Numbered from the stretch's first letter, positions 1-9,771 are shown. The stretch is DNA of 64,000 nucleotides from Pyrinomonadaceae bacterium (GCA_025054715.1 JANWYH010000011.1:39307-103306), one strand, 5' to 3'. Made by a program: numbers and translations. The notes: a model not told the origin generated them from the letters alone.

Positions 1-309
1 ATCTAGAATCCACTTTCCTGTCAATTCATCTCTTGTCCAGTTAGTTTCTGACCAGAATCTTTCGGCAGAGATACTAGTGCCATTGTGGGAGTCCAATTGT
101 TCTTTGCGGAAAATTTGCCATTGATACCCGAATGAAGAAGCGTAATTTTCGGTTTTCACGAATCTCGGTATTCCATTCGTTATCGGATATTGTTGATTAC
201 ACTTTTGGCAAAATAGTATTCCTTCAAATATATCTCCACTTTCATCTCTTTGCTTAGCTTCGCAGCTTAGTGAAGCTTTACACCTTGTGCAAATGAGTAA
301 TTCGATCAA
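1..309 (-). CDS. SAM-dependent methyltransferase with Trm112-like N-terminus (partial)
   Basis: This is the N-terminal 103 codons of a minus-strand gene that runs off the left edge. No ATG occurs after the in-frame stop at about 349-351, so translation probably begins at the TTG at 309; no clear Shine-Dalgarno is visible. The protein starts with four cysteines in two CxxC pairs (residues 7, 10, 34 and 37), the zinc-ribbon arrangement of Trm112-like leaders found on sugar-cluster class I methyltransferases. A GIPRFV segment and a FGYQWQIF segment follow, also typical of these leaders. The catalytic Rossmann domain lies outside the window. It is the most downstream visible gene of a minus-strand glycan cluster, 43 bp after the carbamoyltransferase, so a role in modifying a surface sugar is likely but inferred. 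Confidence 0.75.
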   Translation of the reverse strand, partial: MIELLICTRCKASLSCEAKQRDESGDIFEGILFCQKCNQQYPITNGIPRFVKTENYASSFGYQWQIFRKEQLDSHNGTSISAERFWSETNWTRDELTGKWILD

Positions 310-352
310 TTTAGATTTCGCTGTAACTACCCAAAATGAATTGATGACCTAA

Positions 353-2122
353 TTACTTTTCAATTAGAAAGCTTCCCATCGCTAAAGCGTCTAACCCTGA
401 GCTATAGAAGGTTCTTATAGCATCTCTGGGCGAATTAACGATTGGCTCGCCCTTGAGATTAAAAGACGTATTCATTATGACAGGAACCCCGGTCTTTTCA
501 CCAAAGCGCTTTATCAGGTCGTAGTAAAGTGGGTTAACTGAGCGTCTGACCATTTGAGGTCTTGTAGTTCCGTCTATGTGAACTACCGCTGGAATTAAAT
601 GCTTCTTTTCTTCCTTGACTGGAAAAGTCATTATCATGAATGGCGCATAGACAGGATTTTCAAGATATTCTTCAGCTACTTCCTCAAGCATGGAAGGTGC
701 AAAAGGACGCCATCCATCACGGTATTTGACAGCGGCATTGACTTTATGGAGCATCTCTCTGTTTCTTGGATCAGCGAGGATTGAACGTGCACCAAGTGCA
801 CGTGGTCCCCATTCGGCTCGACCTTGAAACCAGCCGACGATTTTACCCTGAACGAGTAAATCACTTACAGTTTCAATAAGTTCTTCTCTCGAAAGCCTCT
901 TATACTTTACTTTGACTATTTCCAGAGCCTTTTGTATTTCTTCGTCCGTGTAGCCAATACCCCAATACACGTGCTCTAGTTCTTTAGGTTTAAGCTCGTA
1001 GCCTAGATTGACATACCCCATATATGCCGCGCCTAAAGCCCCACCAGCATCACCAGCTTCGGGTTGTATGAAAATTTTATCTACGAGTCCTGAACGGGCT
1101 ATTTTGCCATTCATTGTGGCATTTAGTGCTACGCCGCCTGCAAAAGCCACATTACGGCAACCAGTCATCTCCAGGGCTCTCTTAAGATAGGTAAAGCCGA
1201 AGTCTTCTACTAATTTTTGAAGATCTGCCGCTATAGTCTTGTGCCGTTCTGTTATTTCTTCATGTTCTGCTCTAGGTTTTCCTAGCCATTTGGTTAATTC
1301 CCAGCAATATCCCATGCCAGGAGCTACGACTGGACGGCTTATCTTGCTAAAATCAATGTAGAGCTTTTCAGGAATAGCAACCTTATCAAAAGTGCCCTTT
1401 GGCGTTCCATAGCCTGCTAATCCCATTAAGGATCCTTCATCGCTAAGCTGAAGGAAACGATGAATCGCCCAATAGACTTCACCAATTGAAAAATCTCCTC
1501 TCTGTTCTAGAACTTTTAGCTTCCCATCTTTACCGTAAGATATTGTCGCGCTTAAACCATCACCACTTCCATCCCAAGTTATGACCGTTGCCTCGTTAAA
1601 ACCACTTGCATAATAGGCTGATGCAGCATGGGCAAGATGATGATCTATACAAAAGAATGGAATTTGATCGATACTGGTTTGAAACTTTACTCTGAAACCG
1701 GTTTTTTCATTTTCTTCTTCTATCCAAGGTTTAAGCGAAAGATCAAAGAAGTTAAGCCCTTTTTTTATACCGTTTTTCGAGCGCTTGAGCATTTTAGCAA
1801 AGCTGTATGCTAAATTTTTAATAAAAGTATTGTTAGCTTTTATCCAGCGTTCAGTAGCAAGATAAGGATTGTTTGACCATGCTATTGCGTCTAAATCCTC
1901 AAGGGATATACCGGCTGTGTCTAGGCAGAACTTTATTGAATGATAAGGAAAAAAACCTATTGCGTATTTTACGCGCACGAATCTTTCTTCGCTTCCCATA
2001 GCAACTATTTCACCGTCTTTGAGCAATGCTGCTGCCGGATGATGAGCGTCAGCCGCTCCACCTAAACCGTATTTTCCGCTTATTCCAAGAACGTAGACAT
2101 GCTTTTTTGATTTCGAATTCAT
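353..2122 (-). CDS. Carbamoyltransferase, NodU/CmcH family
   Basis: A 589-residue member of the NodU/CmcH/TobZ family, which transfers carbamoyl from carbamoyl phosphate to a hydroxyl of a sugar or antibiotic. The N-terminal Kae1/HSP70-like ATPase fold starts with VLGISG and carries the metal-binding HHLAH motif at about residues 161-165. The C-terminal domain has the family signature GRAEWGPRALGARSIL and RPFAPS. Length is normal for the family. The neighbours are glycosyltransferases, methyltransferases and a flippase, so the acceptor is probably a sugar of an exported glycan rather than an antibiotic; that is inference. It lies 38 bp downstream of the glycosyltransferase gene on the same strand and is probably cotranscribed with it. 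Confidence 0.92.
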   Translation of the reverse strand: MNSKSKKHVYVLGISGKYGLGGAADAHHPAAALLKDGEIVAMGSEERFVRVKYAIGFFPYHSIKFCLDTAGISLEDLDAIAWSNNPYLATERWIKANNTFIKNLAYSFAKMLKRSKNGIKKGLNFFDLSLKPWIEEENEKTGFRVKFQTSIDQIPFFCIDHHLAHAASAYYASGFNEATVITWDGSGDGLSATISYGKDGKLKVLEQRGDFSIGEVYWAIHRFLQLSDEGSLMGLAGYGTPKGTFDKVAIPEKLYIDFSKISRPVVAPGMGYCWELTKWLGKPRAEHEEITERHKTIAADLQKLVEDFGFTYLKRALEMTGCRNVAFAGGVALNATMNGKIARSGLVDKIFIQPEAGDAGGALGAAYMGYVNLGYELKPKELEHVYWGIGYTDEEIQKALEIVKVKYKRLSREELIETVSDLLVQGKIVGWFQGRAEWGPRALGARSILADPRNREMLHKVNAAVKYRDGWRPFAPSMLEEVAEEYLENPVYAPFMIMTFPVKEEKKHLIPAVVHIDGTTRPQMVRRSVNPLYYDLIKRFGEKTGVPVIMNTSFNLKGEPIVNSPRDAIRTFYSSGLDALAMGSFLIEK

Positions 2123-2160
2123 AATTTTATATCCATTTTAGAGTTTAGAGACTTGATATT

Positions 2161-3326
2161 TCAAGATTCGCACTTGATTCTTGAGTATAAGTCTATCCAT
2201 TCTTTTATAAGATTGTCGCCGAATTTTTCAGTGACCACTTTAAAAGCTTCTCTTCCTAGAGATTCTCTGAGCTTTTCGTCAAGATATAGTTTTAGCATTG
2301 CTTCCTTAATTTCCTCAGGTGAGTTTGGGTCAACAAAGATAGCTGATTTTCCATCTTCAACTATCTCCTCAAAAACGCTGATGCGGGACACAACGCAGGG
2401 CACCCCTTTTGACATTGCCTCTATGAGTGCAATTGGTAACCCCTCGAAAAAGGATGGAAAAACAAACACATCGGCGATTTCTAACAATGCACCAATGTCG
2501 CTTCTTCTACCTAGAAATAATACTTTTTCTTCGATTCCCAGCCCTTTTGTCAGTTCTTTCAGATTTTCTTCTAAATTACCAACACCAGCTATGAGTAAGA
2601 CCAATTTTCTTTTATCTGTTTGTTCGAGTAGCTTTGCAAAAGCTTTTATTAAGTTTTCATGATTTTTCTGTGGTGATAGCCTTCCTACGGAAAGGAATAC
2701 AAAACTTTCCTGAGCTAACCTAATTTCTTCTCTCAGTTTTTGTATTTCCTCAGCACAAGTTTTAAGACGAGTTTCGTCGTATGAATTGTAGATAACAACC
2801 GCTTTTTCTTTTCTAAGACCATAATGTTTTTGGTAAGAATCTTTAGTTGAATAAGAACATGCTACAAAATAAGGGTTTGTAAGAACGGCAGTTATTTTGT
2901 CGATAAGTTTCAGTGCAAGAATTTTTTTGCTATTCCAATTAGAACTTTTAATCGTTTCTGGATCGTAGTCCAGACATTGAAGAGAAGTTAGTATTGGTGC
3001 TTTACAAGGGTAGAAGAGCTTAGCTAATCGGGAAACTATATTTGCGTCGTAAAGCCATGAGTGAATAATATCAGGATTCTCTTCCTTTACAACCTTTGCA
3101 AATTTTCTCGTAGCAGTAAAAAAAGGTGTTTCTGATGAAGATTAAACTCTATAACCTTGCATCCTAGGTTTCTCAAAGTAGGTCCGAAAAAACTCGCGTC
3201 TGAGATTACGCAGACTACATGTTCCAGTTTTTCTTTAGGAGAGTTTTTAATTAGGTTTACGAGCTGACATTCAGCGCCCCCGCTTTGTAAAGTAGGAATC
3301 AAGTGAAGAACCTTGATTGCTTTCAT
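2161..3326 (-). pseudogene. Glycosyltransferase family 4 (GT-B), frameshifted
   Basis: Two reading frames together encode one GT4 glycosyltransferase of about 390 residues. The first part (from 3326, MKAIKVLHLIPTLQSGGAE) has the N-terminal GT-B strand and the glycine-rich loop. It goes out of frame at a run of seven T on the minus strand (3118-3124). Restoring one T continues the protein in the frame that includes RLSPQKNHENLIKAF and ends with FPSFFEGLPIALIEAMSKG, which holds the E-x7-E motif of the nucleotide-sugar site. The ATG at 3326 has AGGGAGG six bases upstream and is preferred to one at 3347. Either the gene is broken, or the homopolymer is miscounted in the assembly, or slippage restores the frame. 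The gene belongs to the glycan cluster. Confidence 0.85.
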
Positions 3327-3401
3327 TCTATCCTCCCTATCCTCCATAATTTATTTAGGTCTGTATACATACATCATCATGTTTGCTACCAGGAACCGCA
3401 T

Positions 3402-4256
3402 TCAACTTAAGAAGGTGCCTGCTAACGGAATGGTTTTATCTTCACTTACGACTAACCTTTTTAGTAAACTTGGATGTTGTTCTTTTACCAAAACTTCCAA
3501 GTCAACTCGTGAGGATTGTGCCTTTTCTGGTAAGATTTCCTTAGATTTAGTAGTGTTATAAGTGGCGAGTCTTTCTAGAACCTTTTGCAAAAATGGAATG
3601 TCATAGAGTCCCCAGAGAATTGAATAACCTTTTGTTTCGATGACTTCGAAACCTGCATCGGATAAAGCATTCTTAAATTCCGAAGGACGATAAACATATT
3701 GAAAAAAGCTTTTGCCCTCAATTTCTTCTAGATCAATCTCCTCTTTTTTCACCTTTCGCCAAGTGTCTTTCTTAAAGTAGTATAAAAACTCTCTAAGAGG
3801 ATTAAGGTAAGGAACACTTACGAGTAAAATTCCATTCCTTTTAAGGACGCGTCTTGCTTCCGACAGGGCTAATTCTGGACCACTTTCAAAGTGTTCTACT
3901 ACACCGCCCGAATAATATAGGTCAAAAACTTCATCACCAAATGGAAGCTTTGAAACATCTCCTACGCAAACAGGTAGATTGGGTTGATATTCGCGTAGTC
4001 TCTTCAATGTTTTTTGTGCGAAATCCAAACCTATCACGCGCCAGCCACGTGCAGTATAATAAGCTACATAGTTTCCTAAGCCGCAACCACCTTCAAACAT
4101 TATTGCTCCTGGAAATAGGTATTTCTCAAAAAGTGGACGCAACGGATCAATAACGCAAAATTTTACTGCTTGCTCAAAATCGCTTTGTCCCCAGTTATCC
4201 TCCCAATAGTCGGGTGTATTTCCTGAAAACCGTTTGTTGTGATACATCTTGAGCAT
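3402..4256 (-). CDS. Class I SAM-dependent methyltransferase
   Basis: A 284-residue protein with a Methyltransf_11/25-type Rossmann fold. Motif I is EGGCGLGNYV (about residues 55-64), followed by the acidic residue in VIGLDFA, a GDVSKLPFGDEVFDLYY motif II region and the VEHF post-motif helix. An initial YWEDNWG segment resembles other sugar-cluster methyltransferases. The last 50 or so residues have no motif I recognise. It sits between the frameshifted GT4 and the flippase on the same strand, so it probably methylates a glycan or lipid-linked sugar. The substrate cannot be read from the sequence. Translation may start at the second Met (codon 4). Confidence 0.85.
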   Translation of the reverse strand: MLKMYHNKRFSGNTPDYWEDNWGQSDFEQAVKFCVIDPLRPLFEKYLFPGAIMFEGGCGLGNYVAYYTARGWRVIGLDFAQKTLKRLREYQPNLPVCVGDVSKLPFGDEVFDLYYSGGVVEHFESGPELALSEARRVLKRNGILLVSVPYLNPLREFLYYFKKDTWRKVKKEEIDLEEIEGKSFFQYVYRPSEFKNALSDAGFEVIETKGYSILWGLYDIPFLQKVLERLATYNTTKSKEILPEKAQSSRVDLEVLVKEQHPSLLKRLVVSEDKTIPLAGTFLS

Positions 4257-4322
4257 AATCTTCTACTTGTAGATTACCTTGTCAGAGGTAGATGATACAT
4301 TTTCTTTTTAGGACCTTCGAAA

Positions 4323-5828
4323 TTACATTGCTTCTTTTGTTGTTATTTTTTTGTAGTTAATTATTCTTTCTAAAAGTTTTAAATCAGAGAATGAGATTTT
4401 GCAAATCGAAAGCGCTACTATAGATATGATCATATTGATAATTAAAGAAAACGCGTAATTTTCGGTCATTAATGCGTAAGTTAAGCTTATGAAGCTAGGC
4501 AGTGGCATTACTATTGCTATGTTACTTATTGTCGGAAATTTAAATTTTATCAAAAGAAATGCGATTAAGACGCTTAATTCGTAAGATATTGCTGTAGCCC
4601 ACGCAGAGCCTAATATGCCGTATTTCGGTATCAAAATCATATTTCCCAGAACGTTTGCTGAAGATAAGGCTATACCGGAGAACATTGAAATATAGGTTGC
4701 TGAGATAGAATTTGTAAATGGAGCGTAACCTAGCAAAAATGGAGAAGCTGAACAAGCTGACATTCCTAAAACCAAAAGAACTTTCCCTAACTCTGTAAAT
4801 CCATTCTTGAAAACCACGGGCAGTAAAAAAGCGAGAAGAACGACGATAGCAGTGTAGAAAAAGCTGAAGATAAGCACCAGCAAAGGGAGAGCCTTCTCGA
4901 AATAAAGCTTTGTGATATCGAAACGATCTTCGGAATGTATAGTTACGAAAAATGGCATCAGTAAAGTGTTTGCTATTACAAGGAGTTGCATGAAGATACC
5001 GTTTGCTTGATAAGCTACTGAATAAACCCCTGCTGCGGCGATATCTAGGTATTTAGCAATGAGAATAGCGTCTAAGTAGTTTGTTGATAGATAGCCAACG
5101 ATTGAGACAGGGAGAAGTGGAAAAGAAAATCTTAATACTTTCCTGATGTATAAAAAATTGAGGTCTATCCTAGATAGATACTTTCGGAGTGAAAATAAAC
5201 CTGCTACTCCTACACAAATAGCAGGAAGAATGTAACAAATAAGAGCTGAGTAGATGTTTAGATTTTTATTTGCTATAAAAGCTGCTAGCAATAGAAAGAT
5301 AATGATTCTTTCCAATGCTAGAAGTCTTCCTTGCAGTTTTAATAACTTAGCACCTTGTAGAGCATGTTGGATATGCAACCAGAAAGCTTGACTTAAGAAA
5401 TGAAGAGCAACAAATACGTAAAACTCTAATGGTAAATTTGTCCATTCTGATATCAAAGGTATTAAGAAGGTTAAAGGTAAAGCTACCAAGAATATGTTTA
5501 AAATCAGAACTGCACTTCTTGCCCAGAATGAGTAGTTAATATTGCCTGTTCTTACGAATTCTTCGGCTGCATGACGCGCTAATGCAACTGCCGTCCAGTT
5601 GACGGTAGTCTGAATTAATTGGGAGATTGAAATAGCTAAGACAACAGATCCATAGCCTTCAGACCCTAGATAAACGGTTATTAGCCAAACGGAGGCAAAT
5701 GAAAAACACATAGAAATCGCTTGCGTAAAGACTAATGTTAAATAGTTACGAAAGGCGTTTCTTATGTCCCAGTCTAGGCTTTGACGCTCATTTTTGTTTT
5801 CTTGCAAATCAGAACTAGTCGTCTGCAC
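4323..5828 (-). CDS. Wzx-like polysaccharide flippase (MOP superfamily)
   Basis: A 501-residue hydrophobic protein with about 12-14 predicted membrane segments, matching the polysaccharide-transporter branch of the MOP/MATE exporters. These flip undecaprenol-linked oligosaccharides across the inner membrane. The first helices (LTLVFTQAISMCFSFASVWL, then GSEGYGSVVLAISISQLIQ) show the G-x2-G-Y-G-x4-A pattern common after TM1 in Wzx proteins. It is the first gene of the minus-strand glycan cluster and has a plausible sigma-70 promoter just upstream. Sequence among Wzx proteins is very divergent, so the cargo cannot be predicted. Confidence 0.88.
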   Translation of the reverse strand: MQTTSSDLQENKNERQSLDWDIRNAFRNYLTLVFTQAISMCFSFASVWLITVYLGSEGYGSVVLAISISQLIQTTVNWTAVALARHAAEEFVRTGNINYSFWARSAVLILNIFLVALPLTFLIPLISEWTNLPLEFYVFVALHFLSQAFWLHIQHALQGAKLLKLQGRLLALERIIIFLLLAAFIANKNLNIYSALICYILPAICVGVAGLFSLRKYLSRIDLNFLYIRKVLRFSFPLLPVSIVGYLSTNYLDAILIAKYLDIAAAGVYSVAYQANGIFMQLLVIANTLLMPFFVTIHSEDRFDITKLYFEKALPLLVLIFSFFYTAIVVLLAFLLPVVFKNGFTELGKVLLVLGMSACSASPFLLGYAPFTNSISATYISMFSGIALSSANVLGNMILIPKYGILGSAWATAISYELSVLIAFLLIKFKFPTISNIAIVMPLPSFISLTYALMTENYAFSLIINMIISIVALSICKISFSDLKLLERIINYKKITTKEAM

Positions 5829-5836
5829 AGTCTTTG

Positions 5837-5865
5837 AGATTAATTCAAATAGAAGAAAATATCAA
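5837..5865 (-). promoter_or_regulatory. Candidate sigma-70 promoter for the glycan cluster
   Basis: On the minus strand TTGATA (5865-5860) and TAATCT (5842-5837) are separated by 17 bp. They lie directly upstream of the flippase start at 5828. The -10 is close to the start codon, so the leader would be very short or leaderless if this is the real promoter. Assigned by eye only. Confidence 0.35.
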
Positions 5866-6145
5866 GCTAGACAATTTTTGAGATTTTAACTCACTCTTTT
5901 TATGATTTCTGAACTTATGACCTATTTTTGATTTACCTGCAATTTTCATTTGACAAGTCTTTCCAGAAAGATCTTCTGGCAGACTTTATCTTCAAATTCG
6001 CTAGTATCTCCTACTCAAAAGACAAGTTTCGATTTAAGTTCGTTGTTGAAGACATTTTCAAAGAGTTTGTACCGACAAAATAATCAAAACCTTCATCACG
6101 CTTACTAGTCTAACTAGTTTAGTAAAAGAGAAAGCAATCCTTTTG
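5866..6145. other. Intergenic stretch with a small palindrome, no gene seen
   Basis: About 280 bp between the flippase promoter and the end of the ABC ATPase gene. No open frame with coding character is visible. It contains a 17-bp inverted repeat CCAGAA-AGATC-TTCTGG at 5963-5979 and two ACTAGT hexamers seven bases apart near 6103-6117. Neither is followed by a T-run that would make a good terminator in either direction. Their role is unknown. Confidence 0.5.
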
Positions 6146-7108
6146 TCAGTACAGAATACAGCGGACTTTTGAGCCATTGAGTTTTTTTAAGTTGATCTGG
6201 CTTGTTTCACATTCTTTTTGTTTGAATTTGCATCTTGGAGCAAAATGGCATCCACTCGGTAGGTTTAGTAAATTCGGAACATTTCCTTCGATTGTTTGCA
6301 ATCTTTTCTGCGCAGACTCAGAAAGCCTCGGAACCGAACTGATTAGTCCTTGAGTGTATGGATGTTTGGGGCTTTCAAAAATTTCACTTACTTCAGCTTC
6401 TTCGACTATCTTGCCGGTGTACATTACGCAAACTCTATCGGCAACTTCTGCTACGACTCCTAAATCATGAGTTATTAGAAGTATTGATAGTTTTCTTCTT
6501 CGTCGAAGCTCGTTTAGAAGGTCGAGTATTTGAGCTTGGATTGTTACATCTAGTGCTGTTGTGGGCTCGTCTGCTATGAGTAGGTCAGGATCGCATGCAA
6601 GAGCCATTGCTATCATTATTCTTTGACGCATTCCGCCTGAAAGCTGGTGAGGATAATCTTTTGCTCTTTTCGACGGGTCGGGAATAGCTACTTCCCTCAT
6701 TGCCTCGATGGCAGCTTCTCTGGCTTCGCGTCGGCTCATTTTTCTGTGTAGTCTTAAAGCTTCAGCTATTTGCTCGCCTACGGTATAAACAGGATTTAGT
6801 GAAGTCATCGGGTCTTGAAAGATCATAGCTATTGAATTGCCTCGAATCTCCCGCATACGTTCTTCTGTGGCTTCTACAAGGTTTTCACCTTTGAAAATTA
6901 TTCGACCGTTAACTATTTTTCCCGGTGGTGGCACGAGTCGAATTATTGAGAGAGCAGTTACTGATTTTCCGCATCCTGATTCGCCTACAAGACATACGAG
7001 TTCGCCTTCTTTTATCTGGAAACTTACATCGTCAACGGCTTTTATCGTGCCCTCGGAGGTAAAAAAGTAAGTTTTTAAGTTTTGGACTTCTAGTAAATTC
7101 TCAGGCAT
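6146..7108 (-). CDS. OppD/DppD-type ABC transporter ATP-binding protein
   Basis: A 320-residue ABC ATPase of the peptide/nickel importer family. Walker A is GESGCGKS at residues 42-49, the signature LSGGMRQR at 156-163 and Walker B LLIADEP at 176-182, with the H-loop in LLITHDLG. The C-terminal 60 residues carry the oligopeptide-transporter extension with HPYTQGL and a cysteine-containing [14 protein letters not shown] segment, the region that binds an iron-sulfur cluster in some DppD proteins. It would power uptake of peptides or similar solutes. No permease, OppF or binding-protein gene is adjacent, so its partners must be elsewhere. It is divergent from the protease gene, 30 bp or more away. 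Confidence 0.93.
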   Translation of the reverse strand: MPENLLEVQNLKTYFFTSEGTIKAVDDVSFQIKEGELVCLVGESGCGKSVTALSIIRLVPPPGKIVNGRIIFKGENLVEATEERMREIRGNSIAMIFQDPMTSLNPVYTVGEQIAEALRLHRKMSRREAREAAIEAMREVAIPDPSKRAKDYPHQLSGGMRQRIMIAMALACDPDLLIADEPTTALDVTIQAQILDLLNELRRRRKLSILLITHDLGVVAEVADRVCVMYTGKIVEEAEVSEIFESPKHPYTQGLISSVPRLSESAQKRLQTIEGNVPNLLNLPSGCHFAPRCKFKQKECETSQINLKKLNGSKVRCILY

Positions 7109-7204
7109 ACAACTTTTGCTTTTCGTTCTACCTCAAAAATGTTATCATTTTCTAGCATAAATTTTGAAAAATCACGATTGTTTATTGAAAAGGAGTTAGC
7201 ATCG

Positions 7205-8902
7205 GTGGAGAAAATGAGAAGGTTTTTGGTTGTTGCTTGGATCTTCTTTTTAATTGTTGGAATTCCTGCTCAAACAGCTACGAAATCATCAAAAGATGAA
7301 TCTATTTCGGTTACTTCCGGTAAAAAGAGTAGTGTTACGATTGAGAAGATTGAAGCTGATGTCGCCGAAGCCTTGACCATAATTCAGGAAAAACACGTTG
7401 ATGGTAAGAATCTCGATTACAATGAGCTTTTCAAAGTGATGATAGATTCGATGCTTCACACGCTTGATCCGCATTCAAATTACCTTGATGCGAAAGAGTT
7501 CGAACAATTCAGGACCGAGCAGCAGTCGCAGTATTTTGGGATTGGGGCCACAATAGGTGATTTGAGAGATAGCTCTGGCAAAATCATAGCGACCTACATA
7601 AAGTCAACCTTTGATGGTTCACCAGCTCACAGAGCTGGCCTGCGTTATGGGGACAAGATAGTTGAAGTAAATGGCGTTTCTATGCTAGGCAAGCCTTTCA
7701 TCGAAGTTCGCTCTCATCTGCGAGGACCGAGGGGCACAGTTGCAAAAGTGGTTATTGAAAGACACGGGACCGGCAAGCGAGAAACCGTTGAGATAATTAG
7801 AGATGTCGTTTCGCAGCCATCAATCCCAGAAGCCTATATGATAAAGCCCGGTGTAGGTTATATTGCTATGACCGTCGGGTTCAATCAAACTACCTACAAC
7901 GAATTCCGAAAAGCAATGGATGAACTCAAGAAAAGAGGGATGCAGTATCTTATACTGGATTTAAGAAATAATGGCGGTGGACTTGTTAATCAGGCTTTTC
8001 GTGTTGCTTCCACATTTCTTGAACGAGGTCAAGTGGTTTTCATGCAAAAGGGACGATATGAGAATTCCTTCGGTAGTTTCGCTTCTGACAATGCAGAACC
8101 TGACAGAACTCCAATGGTCGTTTTGGTGAACAGAAATACTGCTTCAGCATCTGAAATTCTCGCGGGTGCACTCCAGGATCATGATAGAGCCTTAATCGTA
8201 GGCGAAGATACCTTTGGAAAAGGACTTGTTCAAAATCCTTTTCTTTTAGAGTATGGCTCAATGCTGCTTTTGACGATAGCCAAGTATCAAACACCTTCAG
8301 GTAGGTTAATTCAAAGAGATTATTCGGATGGAAGTCTTTATGATTATTATACAAACGGAGGAAGCTTGAGAGAGGAAAGGCAAAACAAACCTAAGGGCGA
8401 GGAAAGTAAAACCGATCTAGGAAGAAGAGTTTACAGCGGCGGAGGCATTCAGCCTGATGTAGTTGTAAAGCCGGAATCTGTGCCTATAGAAAGAGCAAGA
8501 CAGCAGTCGAGACTTCTTGATCCAATATTTGCCTTTGCTATGGATTTGGTTTACGGAAAAGTGCAAGGTTTTGAATCCTATAAAGTAGATCGACCGATAA
8601 TTTTCGGTTATGTTCTAAAGCCAAGCGATTTTCCTGTAACTGAGCAGCTTTTCGAGAGATTTAAGAAATTTGCTTCGGAAAAATATGGCATACCAGCATC
8701 AATCGTTGACCAAGAAAAAGAATTCGTAAGTCGGAACCTAAGATCGGAGCTTGTAACTGCAGCTTATGGCTCAGTTACTTCGTTTCAAGTCGCAAACGAT
8801 TATGATATACAGTTAAAGCAAGCTCTTGAAATGCTTCCGAAAGCAAAAGAACTTCTAGCTGCTTCTCTTGAAAGGCGAAGAGACGCTTCCTCGTACCGTT
8901 AG
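7205..8902 (+). CDS. S41 family C-terminal processing protease with PDZ domain
   Basis: A periplasmic tail-specific protease of the CtpA/Prc family. The GTG at 7205 is the best start: AAGGAG lies nine bases upstream and the protein then begins with a signal peptide ending near IPAQTA. A PDZ domain (SPAHRAGLRYGDKIVEVNG) precedes the S41 domain, which has LRNNGGGLVNQA and the catalytic serine in ASASEILAGALQD, with the lysine 25 or so residues later in DTFGKGLVQ. The C-terminal 130 residues are a helical extension usual in this group. An in-frame ATG at 7139 exists but has no signal at its N-terminus. The gene is monocistronic with a strong terminator at 8931-8974. Confidence 0.93.
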   Translation: MEKMRRFLVVAWIFFLIVGIPAQTATKSSKDESISVTSGKKSSVTIEKIEADVAEALTIIQEKHVDGKNLDYNELFKVMIDSMLHTLDPHSNYLDAKEFEQFRTEQQSQYFGIGATIGDLRDSSGKIIATYIKSTFDGSPAHRAGLRYGDKIVEVNGVSMLGKPFIEVRSHLRGPRGTVAKVVIERHGTGKRETVEIIRDVVSQPSIPEAYMIKPGVGYIAMTVGFNQTTYNEFRKAMDELKKRGMQYLILDLRNNGGGLVNQAFRVASTFLERGQVVFMQKGRYENSFGSFASDNAEPDRTPMVVLVNRNTASASEILAGALQDHDRALIVGEDTFGKGLVQNPFLLEYGSMLLLTIAKYQTPSGRLIQRDYSDGSLYDYYTNGGSLREERQNKPKGEESKTDLGRRVYSGGGIQPDVVVKPESVPIERARQQSRLLDPIFAFAMDLVYGKVQGFESYKVDRPIIFGYVLKPSDFPVTEQLFERFKKFASEKYGIPASIVDQEKEFVSRNLRSELVTAAYGSVTSFQVANDYDIQLKQALEMLPKAKELLAASLERRRDASSYR

Positions 8903-8930
8903 TTTTTCCGAGTTAACTACTTATTTTTTG

Positions 8931-8974
8931 AAAGCCACCTCTTATTGAAAAACTCGAACTAAGGTGGCTTTTTT
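8931..8974 (+). terminator. Rho-independent terminator after the S41 protease
   Basis: A 10-bp stem AAAGCCACCT / AGGTGGCTTT (8931-8940 and 8962-8971) with a 21-base loop runs into a T-tract. It lies 28 bp after the protease stop and 10 bp before the convergent LOG-family stop. Confidence 0.8.
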
Positions 8975-8983
8975 CTTTTATAA

Positions 8984-9733
8984 TTACCTTTCGCCGAGAA
9001 ACCATGATTTTTTGATGGGTTTTTGGTTGAGTTTGAACCTTTTTATGGAATGTTCAGATATGTGACTGATTGCTTCTTCTATCGAATCTGTAATTAAAAG
9101 TAGCTTTAGGTCTTCTTCAGATATGCTTTTCGCTTTCGCCATGTCTTTTAGGAGTTCTCTTAAATGATGCCAATATTGAGTGTCGAAAGCTACTACAGGG
9201 AAGTCGAGAATCTTACGAGTTTGAATCAGGGTAAGAGCCTCGAAAAGTTCGTCGAGTGTTCCGAATCCGCCAGGCATTACCACGAATGCATAAGAGTATT
9301 TAACCAAAGCCACCTTACGAACAAAGAAATACCTGACCGTAAGCCAGTGATCGAGGTAAGAATTTGGTTTTTGCTCAAACGGAAGAAGAATGTTGCATCC
9401 AACGGAAATGCCACCGGCTTCTTTTGCTCCTCGATTCGCTGCTTCCATAAGACCTGGACCGCCGCCCGTCATGACTGTAAATCCAATCTTTGCAAGCTCT
9501 GCTCCAATCTTTCGAGCTATCTCGTAATATTTGTGCCCTTCACAAAAGCGAGCAGAACCGAAAACAGTTACACAAGGTCCTACAAAATGCAGAACACGAA
9601 AGACTCTGAGAAATTCCCAGCCGATTCGCAAAATCGTCAAGAATTCTTTTGTCCTCGATCTAGGTCCTTGAAGAAAAAGAACTTCTTTTTCGGTTGTAAC
9701 AACATTTTGAGTTTGGCTTTGGAGTGCTTTCAC
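8984..9733 (-). CDS. LOG family Rossmann protein (TIGR00730)
   Basis: A 249-residue member of the LOG / PpnN-like family, long misannotated as lysine decarboxylase. These enzymes hydrolyse nucleoside 5'-monophosphates to base plus ribose 5-phosphate, including cytokinin precursors in plants and some bacteria. The nucleotide-binding motif GGGPGLMEAANRGA and the catalytic PGGFGTLDE motif are both present and intact. An N-terminal extension of about 50 residues precedes the VTVFGSAR strand. The true substrate in this organism is unknown. It is divergent from the LytTR regulator, with only 38 bp between the start codons. Confidence 0.9.
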   Translation of the reverse strand: MKALQSQTQNVVTTEKEVLFLQGPRSRTKEFLTILRIGWEFLRVFRVLHFVGPCVTVFGSARFCEGHKYYEIARKIGAELAKIGFTVMTGGGPGLMEAANRGAKEAGGISVGCNILLPFEQKPNSYLDHWLTVRYFFVRKVALVKYSYAFVVMPGGFGTLDELFEALTLIQTRKILDFPVVAFDTQYWHHLRELLKDMAKAKSISEEDLKLLLITDSIEEAISHISEHSIKRFKLNQKPIKKSWFLGER

Positions 9734-9771
9734 AAAGATAATAATAAGATTGTTGTGTCGTTTTTGAAATT

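Noticed and set aside
1270..1320. GCAA and ATGCCA in minus-strand sigma-54 arrangement near 1.3 kb
   Set aside because: The spacing is one base too long and it lies within the carbamoyltransferase coding region.
2153..2662. A 169-codon plus-strand frame
   Set aside because: It lies antisense to the GT4 glycosyltransferase C-terminal domain, whose family motifs are clear, and its own sequence is serine-rich without motifs.
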